A stretch of DNA of 33,387 bases, taken from the NCBI GenBank assembly GCA_029856155.1, contig JAHQWL010000057.1:1-33387 (forward strand), read 5' to 3'. The position numbers and the translations under genes were made by a program. Each line of letters starts with the position of its first letter. Positions within the stretch are counted from its first letter, which is position 1. Below, piece by piece: positions 25,356 to 33,100 of this stretch. Below the pieces are notes generated by a model, which saw only the letters and a list, made by a program, of their open reading frames with translations, made no database searches and was not told where the DNA came from. Source of the DNA: Promethearchaeia archaeon (lineage in GTDB: Archaea > Asgardarchaeota > Lokiarchaeia > Sigyniarchaeales > SOKP01).

Positions 25356-26632
25356 AAAGGTCTTCTATCTCTTCTTTTTTCTAATAAAGAAACACCATGG
25401 GTATTTAGTGTCCTAGTTAAATTATTAAGTAGTAAATCTACTTCTTTTGGCTTAAATACAGCCCTTCTATGAGCTTCAATTTGAGGGATGGGTAAACCAT
25501 AATGTTCATTCAAGCTTGAAATTGGCAATAAAATTGATGATATTAAATCAGCTTTCTCAGAAGCTTTTTTAAGTGAATGATTTTCATCCATAAAGAATTC
25601 TATTCTACAAGGTGTATCAAATCGAGCAGTTTTTAGGTAAAATGCATAAAATGACAGTGGAAAATAATATGGTATTTCTTTTTTGATTCCAGTATCTCTA
25701 ATTTTATCAATTTCCCTCTTACAATTAAAAATACAAGATCTCTCAGACTTCTTCAATACACGGTTAAACAAATCTAAATCCGAGAAAAATTCCATTAGTT
25801 TTCGATAATTTATTTTTAGAAAATCGGGTAAATTTGAATAGCTTGGTTTCAGTAATTGGATAGACTCTTGTAAAAGATGAGTTAATGCAGAAGTTCTCGT
25901 ATCTTTAATTGAACCAATTAATAATATTCCATTTTCCTTACAATATGAATACAATTTATGATATTCTTTCAGAAGCTTGTCATATTTTCTCGATATTTCA
26001 TGATCTTTAGAAAATAATAAATTGATTGGCATAATAACAATCGATCCATCAATTATTATCATATCAATCTCTGGAGATTTTCTGATCATATTATTCAGAA
26101 GATTGATCTCCATGAAATTCATATCAATTGAAATTTTAGTTTCTACCGCAATCTCATCCTGATTAAGGAAATTTGCTTGTACATAATAATTATTAAAACC
26201 ATTTAGATCGGGATAGTATACAATTTTTGCTGTATGATTTTGTTGAAAATAATATTTTGCAGCGATTGCTTTTAAAAATGAAAAATCGACGTTCATAAAT
26301 TTTTTAGTTACCGAGCTTCCATCAACACTCACTACATTTAAACCCCTTATATTGGCGGAAGATACATTTTTTTTTAAAAAATCTTCTTTAATGTAAAATC
26401 TGGGAAAATCTATGAATTTCGAGAAGTCTATATTATCAAGATTTTTTAAAATTATATCAATGAAATTTTGTTTTAATTTTTCAAGTGCTAAGTACTCATT
26501 AGCAATAGCTTTAAGATCCTTTAGTAAAAGTTGTTCTTTAGTTAGTCCATGAGTTTCATTAATCTCATTATTATGATTATAGAGATCAGAAGTTTTTAAT
26601 TCTGGTTTTATGAACTTATCCCTAACTGTCAT
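25352..26632 (-). CDS. nurA: NurA-like 5'-3' nuclease
   Basis: A 426-residue protein with the NurA motifs: the first metal-binding Asp in NVVSVDGSSV, the second in MIIIDGSIVI, then LIGSIKDTRTS, and the C-terminal PIPQIEAHRRAVFKPKE. NurA works with the HerA translocase in end resection during double-strand break repair. HerA, Mre11 and Rad50, its usual neighbours, are absent here; the gene instead lies tail-to-tail with the HemK-like gene. Active-site residues look intact. The first 40 residues are polar and poorly conserved-looking. Confidence 0.87.
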   Translation of the reverse strand: MTVRDKFIKPELKTSDLYNHNNEINETHGLTKEQLLLKDLKAIANEYLALEKLKQNFIDIILKNLDNIDFSKFIDFPRFYIKEDFLKKNVSSANIRGLNVVSVDGSSVTKKFMNVDFSFLKAIAAKYYFQQNHTAKIVYYPDLNGFNNYYVQANFLNQDEIAVETKISIDMNFMEINLLNNMIRKSPEIDMIIIDGSIVIMPINLLFSKDHEISRKYDKLLKEYHKLYSYCKENGILLIGSIKDTRTSALTHLLQESIQLLKPSYSNLPDFLKINYRKLMEFFSDLDLFNRVLKKSERSCIFNCKREIDKIRDTGIKKEIPYYFPLSFYAFYLKTARFDTPCRIEFFMDENHSLKKASEKADLISSILLPISSLNEHYGLPIPQIEAHRRAVFKPKEVDLLLNNLTRTLNTHGVSLLEKRRDRRPF

Positions 26633-26725
26633 TAAAAGTATAAAAAATAGAATTAAAAATAATAATAATGAGATATTTAATTTTTTGATTTATGAGGATT
26701 ATTTAAAAACATCATTATTATAAAA

Positions 26726-27367
26726 ATGACCATAAATTTAGGACAAAATCCTTGGATTTTAATAGGATTATCCTTTTTTGAACTTCTATTTGTAATTATT
26801 CCTGCTTTAATTTCTAGCAAATTAGAAAAAAAGAGTATTATAATCACAATAAGAGAGATGGGTTTTCAAAAGAATGAAGACATTTTAATTAAAATAATAT
26901 CAGGGATAAGTTTTGGTATTTTATTTTTCTTTTTGGGTGGATATATTATAGTATTTTTTAGAGATTATTTTATAAGAAATTTGTTTGGATCTGAATTTGT
27001 AGAACTTGGACAAGAAGGAGCTATTAGTACATCCGCAATTCAACCTAATTTTATTCAAGGATTAATCCTTATTATTATACAGTTAAGTATTATAGGACCC
27101 TGTGAAGAAGCTTTTTTCAGGGGATTCCTTATAAAAAAAATCGAAATGAAATTGAAATTAACATATTCTATTATTATCTCATCTATATGTTTTACTATTT
27201 ATCATGTTCCTCCGTTCTTAGTACCTTTAACTACAATCATAACATTTTTTGGTTATTATTTTACGTATGGAGTGATGCTATCTCTTATTTATGTGTATTT
27301 TAATTATTCAATAATTCCATGCTCAATTACCCATTCGATTTTCAATATTCTTATTTTATTAATATGA
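26726..27367 (+). CDS. CPBP family intramembrane metalloprotease (CAAX protease/ABI)
   Basis: A 213-residue membrane protein with all catalytic motifs of the CPBP/Rce1 family: GPCEEAFFRGFL (EExxxRG), CFTIYHVPP (FxxxH) and SITHSIFNIL (HxxxN). About six membrane helices. Family members include CAAX prenyl endopeptidases and bacteriocin-immunity proteins; the substrate here is unknown. It is followed 135 bases later by a Rab-like GTPase, but that GTPase has no C-terminal CAAX box, so proximity does not support a prenyl-protein link. Confidence 0.88.
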   Translation: MTINLGQNPWILIGLSFFELLFVIIPALISSKLEKKSIIITIREMGFQKNEDILIKIISGISFGILFFFLGGYIIVFFRDYFIRNLFGSEFVELGQEGAISTSAIQPNFIQGLILIIIQLSIIGPCEEAFFRGFLIKKIEMKLKLTYSIIISSICFTIYHVPPFLVPLTTIITFFGYYFTYGVMLSLIYVYFNYSIIPCSITHSIFNILILLI

Positions 27368-27502
27368 TTTTTACCATTTGTTAAAATATTAATTTTAAAT
27401 TAGACAAAAATTAATTAATATTAGGTATATTACTAGTATAATTTCAACTTTATTTATTGAAATTCGAAAGAACCCCTCAAAATATCCGAATCATCAAAAA
27501 TT

Positions 27503-28027
27503 ATGACTGATTACGATTATACTTTTAAAATCATGATGTTAGGTGATGCCTCTGTAGGAAAGACATCTCTAACAATGAGATATATTTCGGGTTTTTTTAT
27601 GGAAGACCTTAAATTAACAATAGGTGTCGATTTCTATTCTAAGACAACCTCCTTTAAGAATAAAAAAGTTAAATTACAAATTTGGGATTTTGGAGGGGAA
27701 GAACGTTTTCGATTTCTACTCTCCCAATATAGCAAAGGTGCAAATGGAGCATTTTTTTTATATGATATCACTAATCAAACATCGTTAGATCACTTACCAG
27801 ATTGGACACAAGTAATTAGAGAGCATGCAGGGGATATACCGATAATGTTAATTGGTTCAAAAGTAGACTTAAATGAATTCCGAGCAGTAACTCGCGATGA
27901 TGGAATATCAGCAGCAAAAAAATATAATCTTGCTTCTTTCGTGGAATTATCATCTAAAACGGGGGAGAATGTAGAAAAAGCTTTCAATGTTATTACAGAA
28001 ATTCTTTTTGAAAAGTATTCAAGTTAA
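27503..28027 (+). CDS. Rab-like small GTPase of the Ras superfamily
   Basis: A 174-residue protein with G1 GDASVGKTS (residues 14-22), switch I LTIGVDF (Thr39), G3 IWDFGGEERFR (Asp62), G4 GSKVD (120-123) and G5 SSKTG. TIGVDF and the WDFGGEERF context are Rab-like. Two departures stand out: Glu66 replaces the catalytic Gln61 of Ras, and the G4 motif is SKxD instead of NKxD. The C-terminus ends EKYSS without Cys, so there is no prenyl anchor. Such GTPases are expanded in Asgard archaea. The Roadblock protein at 16584 is a possible regulator, inferred only from family knowledge. Confidence 0.93.
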   Translation: MTDYDYTFKIMMLGDASVGKTSLTMRYISGFFMEDLKLTIGVDFYSKTTSFKNKKVKLQIWDFGGEERFRFLLSQYSKGANGAFFLYDITNQTSLDHLPDWTQVIREHAGDIPIMLIGSKVDLNEFRAVTRDDGISAAKKYNLASFVELSSKTGENVEKAFNVITEILFEKYSS

Positions 28028-28119
28028 AAATAAAAAGTATCATCTAATTTTTGAAGTTGTAAATTTAAGTAAAATTTAAATTTTCCATCCTTAATTATAT
28101 TTATAAAATTCACTTTAGA

Positions 28120-28665
28120 ATGGTGTGTTTTATAACAGATATTAACAATGAAGAACCTCCAAGGTCAGTAGGGATTCAAATAAATACCAAAGCACCAATG
28201 ATAAATACTATAGATATCTATGAGAATCCAATAAATCTAAATGATCTGCTTCAAACTTACGATGGAGTTTTAATAGATTTTTTTCGCGGTAATTGGTGAA
28301 GTCATTGTAAAAAGCATTTAAAACTATTAACTGAGCATATCTCTGAATTTGAAAATCGAAATATTAAGGTTATCTCTATTGCAAGCGATAGCGTCAGACT
28401 TTTGAGAAAATTTAAAGAAGAGAATGGTTTTAAAATAGATCTAATTTCTGATAGAGGTGCTAAAATTGCGAAAGAATATGGCGTTTACTGGTTTGCACCT
28501 GGTGGAGGAAAAAATTATAAAATAAAACAAGCAGTGCCAAGTAAATTTCTCATTGATAAGAATGGTGAAATTATCTGGAAATACATAGGGAAAGATAAAA
28601 CTGATAGACCCTCAATTAAAATGATGGTGGAAATAATTGATAATAATATTATAAATCCCAAATAA
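28120..28665 (+). CDS. Peroxiredoxin-like selenoprotein (Sec encoded by TGA at 28297-28299)
   Basis: The frame from ATG 28120 to TAA 28663 runs 181 residues with one internal TGA at codon 60. Around it the protein reads LIDFFRGNW-U-SHCKKHLKLL. AhpC/TSA-type peroxiredoxin-like proteins have FFRGxWCPxC here, so the TGA replaces the first, redox-active Cys of a CxxC motif, giving UxxC with Cys63. Sequence on both sides is well-formed thioredoxin fold (VISIASDS, then AVPSKFLIDKNGEIIWKYIG), so this is not a decayed gene. A selenoprotein is the best reading; Lokiarchaeota are known to encode selenoproteins. A gene caller would split it and keep only the part from 28402. It follows the Rab-like GTPase by 92 bases. 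Confidence 0.87.
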
Positions 28666-28725
28666 GAATGAAATGAACGTAAAAAAATGAGACGTTCAAG
28701 AACTACCCTGCGAAGGTTTTGGGAT
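28655..28725 (+). promoter_or_regulatory. Possible SECIS-like RNA structure at the selenoprotein 3' end
   Basis: Archaeal SECIS elements lie in the 3' UTR. Here ATCCCAAA (28655-28662, just before the stop codon) pairs perfectly with TTTGGGAT (28718-28725). Inside, TGAACGT (28674-28680) pairs perfectly with ACGTTCA (28692-28698) around an A-rich loop, AAAAAAATGAG. An ATGA at 28668-28671 faces AGAA at 28699-28702, which could form the tandem G-A pairs of a eukaryote-like SECIS core, though with an extra unpaired A. CCT-GCGA-AGG (28707-28716) could form a small GNRA-capped hairpin. An alternative fold pairs 28694-28703 with 28716-28725. The assignment is tentative; the T tract downstream also allows a terminator reading. 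Confidence 0.3.
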
Positions 28726-28728
28726 AAT

Positions 28729-28740
28729 CTTTCTTTTTTT
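28729..28740 (+). terminator. T-tract terminator after selenoprotein gene
   Basis: A pyrimidine run ending in seven T follows the paired region at 28655-28725, as expected for archaeal U-tract termination. Confidence 0.45.
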
Positions 28741-29023
28741 GATCAAGATATAAACATTGAAATCTTGTCCACATTTTGTCAATAATTTATTAATTGTCAA
28801 TTCTCTTTCTAGTTGGATTTTTTGGTTTATAAAATCCACAAGGTTCTCCATGACATTTGCCTGATAAACGTTCTATATGAAAACATTCTCTCTCTTACTT
28901 CAAACTCTGCGTTTTAATAAATAAATAACCTAAAATTTATTAATATAAATAACGTAAATATTTATTAATCAACTAAAAATGAGATTTAAATAATTATTTA
29001 AAAGATGTATTTAATATATCTGG
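28741..29023. other. Non-coding interval between selenoprotein and MFS genes
   Basis: No credible reading frame is seen. The stretch holds one perfect 8-bp inverted repeat, TGGATTTT (28814-28821) with AAAATCCA (28831-28838), separated by 9 bases. It could be a further RNA hairpin. Otherwise the DNA is AT-rich with no recognisable feature. Confidence 0.5.
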
Positions 29024-29032
29024 GTGGATATT

Positions 29033-30337
29033 TTGGAAGAAAAGGAATATCACTTTAAAAATATTTATATTCTAATTTTCTCGCTGCTTTATTTAATACA
29101 AGGAATAACCCAAAGTATGTTTATGGTTATTATACCAATTTATTTACTTGAAATACTAGGTTCGATAGAAGCTTCTACTATTGCCTTCTTAGGATCAATA
29201 ATTATGATCCCCTTCATAATTAAAATAATTTTTGGTGCTTTAAGTGATAAGTATGGTATTAAAAAACTAGGAAGAAGAAAACCGTGGATTCTTGGAGCAT
29301 TGTTTTTTAGTGGATTAGTTGTGATGTTTTTACCTATTCTAGTTAGTGCAAATCCTAGCGCAGTTATTGCAATTATTATTTTAGTGGGTTTCTTTTCTAT
29401 GTTCGGATTGGCTATGTCAGATACTGTGATAGATGGGTTTATTCTCGACATTACTCCTAAAAATCAATTAGGTCGTATTCAAGGGGCAACATGGGGATTT
29501 AGATCTGTAGGAATAGTGCTTGGTGGTCCGGCAATTTTACTTTTTATGTATATAATGCCATTAGATTTAATATTTATTATGTTAGGAATCTTAACTATAG
29601 TTTTTGCGATATTTATTCTTTATATTAAAGATATTGAAGAACCAAGAAAAGTAAATTTCTTCAGTAATCTTAAATTAATAATCAGCAAAGGTGAAAACTG
29701 GAAACTATTCAGTTTTTCTTTTTTTACTGCGATTATTGATGGAGTCATTTTTTCAGTTATTTCTCTTTACATTTTGATCCGTGCAGGTATAATTGCGGCT
29801 GAAGGTGCTACTCTTGAAATGGTGGAAACAGAAATTAATTTATATGGACCAATAGCTTTTATATCAGCAATAGTAGGAGGAGGCATAATATTAGGTGCCC
29901 TTCTCGGAGGTTACGTTGCAGATTTAAAATCAAGAAGATTTACTTATTATTTGTCACTAGTTCTTATAACAGGTTCTTTACTTTTATTACTAATTCCTGT
30001 TTCTGTAGTAATATTATTAATTTTTGTAATCATAGTAGGATCTGCGAGTGGTTGGAGTCACTCGAGTTTTGGTTCTATTGCTAGTGGATATGCAAGAGAA
30101 TATCATGAGGTTCGGAGTTCTTATTTTGCTCTAAGTGCTTCATTTGTTAATTTTGGGACGATGTTAGGATTAACTCTCACTGGAATAATATTTGAATTAA
30201 TGTCAGAAATTACTTCAGATACATATCTTATTTATTCTGTTGTTTTTATATTTATGGCAATTCTTTCAAATGTAGGTATAATAGCGTTTTTGACACTCGA
30301 TCCAAAAATATATGAGCATAAAACTAAGAAACAATAG
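29033..30337 (+). CDS. MFS transporter
   Basis: A protein of about 434 residues with about 12 membrane helices. The loop after helix 2 reads LSDKYGIKKLGRRKPWILGA, the MFS motif A in a form close to GPH/BCD-type carriers. The second half has the matching GALLGGYVADLKSRRFTYY. The substrate is unknown. TTG 29033 is preferred because GGGTGGA (29022-29028) then sits as a Shine-Dalgarno sequence about 5 bases upstream; GTG 29024 lies inside that sequence and would have none. It is distinct from the GPH carrier at 17758. Confidence 0.87.
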   Translation: MEEKEYHFKNIYILIFSLLYLIQGITQSMFMVIIPIYLLEILGSIEASTIAFLGSIIMIPFIIKIIFGALSDKYGIKKLGRRKPWILGALFFSGLVVMFLPILVSANPSAVIAIIILVGFFSMFGLAMSDTVIDGFILDITPKNQLGRIQGATWGFRSVGIVLGGPAILLFMYIMPLDLIFIMLGILTIVFAIFILYIKDIEEPRKVNFFSNLKLIISKGENWKLFSFSFFTAIIDGVIFSVISLYILIRAGIIAAEGATLEMVETEINLYGPIAFISAIVGGGIILGALLGGYVADLKSRRFTYYLSLVLITGSLLLLLIPVSVVILLIFVIIVGSASGWSHSSFGSIASGYAREYHEVRSSYFALSASFVNFGTMLGLTLTGIIFELMSEITSDTYLIYSVVFIFMAILSNVGIIAFLTLDPKIYEHKTKKQ

Positions 30338-30424
30338 TAAAATTTAATTATAATATAAAACATATATATTTTTTTTAATTATTTATATTATTGGAAACGC
30401 ACCTATTAAAAAAAGGGAATAAAT

Positions 30425-31846
30425 TTGTCAAAAAAATATGCTAATTGGATTAATGAAAATCAGCAAGAATTAATTGAAATTAGTGACAAAATTTGGGAAT
30501 TTGCAGAAGTTGGATTTGAAGAGTATAAATCATCAAATCTATTAGCAGAAACATTAGAGAAGGCTGATTTTTTCGTTGAAAAAAATGTCGCAGGCATACC
30601 AACAGCATTTTGTGCCAGTTATGGTAATAATAAACCTGTAATTGCTATATTAGGTGAATATGACGCATTACCAGGTTTAAGTCAAATTAGAGAACCAATA
30701 AAAAGACCTCTAAAAGAAGGAGCACCAGGTCATGGCTGTGGACACAATTTATTAGGTACAGGGTCACTAGGAGCTGTTCTTGCGGTCAAAGAAGCTATTC
30801 TTTCAGGAGATGCTAATGGTACAATAAGATATTACGGTTGCCCTGCTGAGGAAAAATTCAATAGTAAGGGCTATATGATTAATGCAGGGGCATTTAAAGA
30901 TGTCGATATTACTTTATCATGGCATCCTGCTTTTATGAATGCAATAAATGATGTTTCATTATTAGCGATTAATTCTGTAAAATTCAGATTTCTTGGTCGT
31001 ACAGCTCATGCTGCTTTTGATCCACAGAATGGACGAAGTGCATTAGATGCTGTAGAATTAATGAATGTAGGAGTGAATTATTTGAGAGAGCACATTATTC
31101 CTGATGCTAGGATCCATTATGTAATTACAAATGGTGGAGAGGCACCTAATGTTGTTCCAGATAAAGCGGAAGTATACTACTTTATTAGAGCTCCTGAACG
31201 TTCTTCAGTGGAGGAACTTTATAAACGTGTTATTAAAATAGCTGAAGGGGCAGCATTGATGACAGAAACTAAAATGGTAATAAATTTTTTAGGGGGAATG
31301 TATAATCCTTTACATAATGATGTAATTGGGAATGTCCTTCTTTCTAAAATGAGATTGGTGGGGGCACCTAGGTTTAATAAAGAAGATCGGGAATTTGCAG
31401 AAAAACTCAAAAAAACTTTGCCACCCGGTTCAATGGAAGCCTTTTCTCGCTTTATTCCTCCTAATTTACGTGATATGGCTAAGCAAATTCTTGATCAACC
31501 TTTAAATCGTATGATACTTCCTGGAATTGGAAAAGGAAAAATTGTGCCAGGTTCTTCAGATGTCTCTGATGTATCAAGAGTTACACCTTTAGGTGAAATT
31601 GCTACAACTTGTCAAATTATGGGGTCTCCAGGACATTCTTGGCAAAATGTTTGCACCTCTGGTATGAGTATAGGTCATAAAGGAATGATAACTGCAGCGA
31701 AAATATTAGCGTTATCCGCTATAGAATTTATGAACAATCCCGAAATAATTAATAAGGCAAAACGCGAATTTGAAGAAAAAATTAAAGATAATCCTTATAT
31801 CTCACCATTTCCAGAAGGATTCAAACCTCCATTTATCAATCAATAA
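30425..31846 (+). CDS. M20 amidohydrolase, AbgB-like (p-aminobenzoyl-glutamate hydrolase subunit B type)
   Basis: A 473-residue protein, close to AbgB length. Motifs are EYDALPGLSQ, GHGCGHNLLGTG with metal-binding Cys and His, YGCPAEEKF with the catalytic Glu pair, LSWHPAF, and the dimerisation-domain FLGRTAHAAFDP. M20D enzymes hydrolyse amide bonds of N-acyl amino acids and p-aminobenzoyl-glutamate; the true substrate is not known. AbgA, the usual partner, is absent, so it may be a homomeric relative. The start is TTG with AAAGGGA 6 bases upstream. The MFS transporter just ahead could import its substrate, but the 90-base gap makes this only a suggestion. Confidence 0.9.
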   Translation: MSKKYANWINENQQELIEISDKIWEFAEVGFEEYKSSNLLAETLEKADFFVEKNVAGIPTAFCASYGNNKPVIAILGEYDALPGLSQIREPIKRPLKEGAPGHGCGHNLLGTGSLGAVLAVKEAILSGDANGTIRYYGCPAEEKFNSKGYMINAGAFKDVDITLSWHPAFMNAINDVSLLAINSVKFRFLGRTAHAAFDPQNGRSALDAVELMNVGVNYLREHIIPDARIHYVITNGGEAPNVVPDKAEVYYFIRAPERSSVEELYKRVIKIAEGAALMTETKMVINFLGGMYNPLHNDVIGNVLLSKMRLVGAPRFNKEDREFAEKLKKTLPPGSMEAFSRFIPPNLRDMAKQILDQPLNRMILPGIGKGKIVPGSSDVSDVSRVTPLGEIATTCQIMGSPGHSWQNVCTSGMSIGHKGMITAAKILALSAIEFMNNPEIINKAKREFEEKIKDNPYISPFPEGFKPPFINQ

Positions 31847-32296
31847 ACCAAAAAAGACGACAAGATTACTTGCATCAATAGAATTACTAGAAGTAATTTT
31901 ATATCCGAATATTTTTTAGAAGATAAAGGGCAGAAGTCTATAAAACTAATTAGGGTGGTCAGTGGAATATCTAAAAGCCCATATCAGAAAAGAAGAAAGG
32001 ATTAAAGAAGTATTTAAGAAACTAAATAAGAATGAAAAATCCTAAACCAATTATCGTTATTAATATAACAAGTTTATCCTTAGGAGATTCTTTAAATTTG
32101 TCTAAGAACAACTTTATTTTTCACCGTGTTTAAAAAATACCATATAAATTTATTCTGTTAAACTATTATTTAAAACTAACAGCATCTATTCATATAAATA
32201 GTAAAAGTAAAGATTTAGGTTTCAAACAATTTAGAAAAAAAAAATAAAAAAATTGCTGGAAATATTAAAATCGCTTAATTCTAAATCGTCATTAAT
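31847..32296. other. AT-rich intergenic stretch, no confident gene
   Basis: About 450 bases without a convincing gene. A Shine-Dalgarno-like AGGGTGGT (31952-31959) precedes a 27-codon Lys/Glu-rich frame from GTG 31962 to TAA 32045, which may be a tiny gene or a remnant. The rest shows only AT-rich words and short chance inverted repeats. Confidence 0.5.
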
Positions 32297-33100
32297 CTAC
32301 TTATTAAAGTTAGTAAATTCATTTCCTCTCTCCCATTTACTTCTCCTTTCCTTTTTTTTCTCTTCGGCTATGGAACTTAGAAAAACATTAGTTTCTTTTG
32401 CTTTAGTGATAAAATAATCTATTTTTTCAAGTTCTTGAAATGAAATTTTACTTGTTTTTGATTTCATCATATCTAAAAAAGCTAATATTTCAAGTAGCGT
32501 ATTTTTTTGGTTTAAGGAGATAATATTTTTAGATGATAATTCAGAGATACGTTCTTTGACTGTAAGTTCTCCTATTTCAAGATCAAAGTCAAGACGAAAC
32601 ATTAAAATCAATAAATTAATTCTTGACCATTCTTTTTCTAATGTTTTTAATTTTTCAATAAATCTCTCAATTTCAAGTCTTTTGATTAAATTACTTAAAT
32701 CCACATCATATAATTTTGAAATTAATGATATTGATTCTTTTCCATAGGATTTTACAATTTCTTTATTTATAGATATTCCAATACCCTCATGATATAGATT
32801 ATTTCGTAAATTATGGTTATGTTCAATACTACTTAATTCTATTTCACTGATTTTATCTGGTATTACTTTTAAAATTAAGTTTAATAGTTTTGAGAAATCT
32901 TGTTTTAGATTGTTAAAATCTTTGCGTTTTATATTTAAAACTCTTAAATTTCTAGATATATATGTTTTTATTGCTAATTCTAAAGCGTTATCAATGCATA
33001 TCATTGCTTCTCTTCTGTCATATTCTGTATCATTTAGAAAATGTTTTATACCATGTTCTAAAAGTTCCATACAACCGCTCAACCATGGATTTACTACCAT
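32297..33100 (-). CDS. HEPN-like domain protein with Rx4H motif
   Basis: A 267-residue, all-helical protein. The first 110 residues resemble HEPN domains: an early helix MELLEHGIKHFL, then REAMICIDNALELAIKTYI, and SIEHNHNLRNNLYHEG, where Arg99 and His104 form the RxxxxH motif of HEPN ribonucleases. Residues 110-267 are further charged helices with no recognised domain. HEPN proteins act in toxin-antitoxin, abortive infection and RNA-cleavage systems, or as non-catalytic RNA-binding or nucleotidyl-partner modules. No antitoxin or nucleotidyltransferase (MNT) partner is adjacent in the visible part. It sits isolated in AT-rich flanks near the window edge, as accessory genes often do. Confidence 0.6.
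   Translation of the reverse strand: MVVNPWLSGCMELLEHGIKHFLNDTEYDRREAMICIDNALELAIKTYISRNLRVLNIKRKDFNNLKQDFSKLLNLILKVIPDKISEIELSSIEHNHNLRNNLYHEGIGISINKEIVKSYGKESISLISKLYDVDLSNLIKRLEIERFIEKLKTLEKEWSRINLLILMFRLDFDLEIGELTVKERISELSSKNIISLNQKNTLLEILAFLDMMKSKTSKISFQELEKIDYFITKAKETNVFLSSIAEEKKKERRSKWERGNEFTNFNK

Noticed and set aside
26726..28027. CPBP protease as CAAX-processing enzyme for the adjacent Rab-like GTPase
   Set aside because: The GTPase ends EKYSS with no Cys, so it cannot be a prenylated CAAX substrate.
28402..28665. Separate 87-residue thioredoxin-like gene starting at ATG 28402
   Set aside because: It is only the C-terminal half of the selenoprotein; homologous sequence continues upstream through the TGA to ATG 28120.
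31962..32045. 27-codon Lys/Glu-rich frame with a nearby AGGGTGGT
   Set aside because: Too short to judge, the spacing from SD to GTG is only about 2 bases, and no family is recognised.
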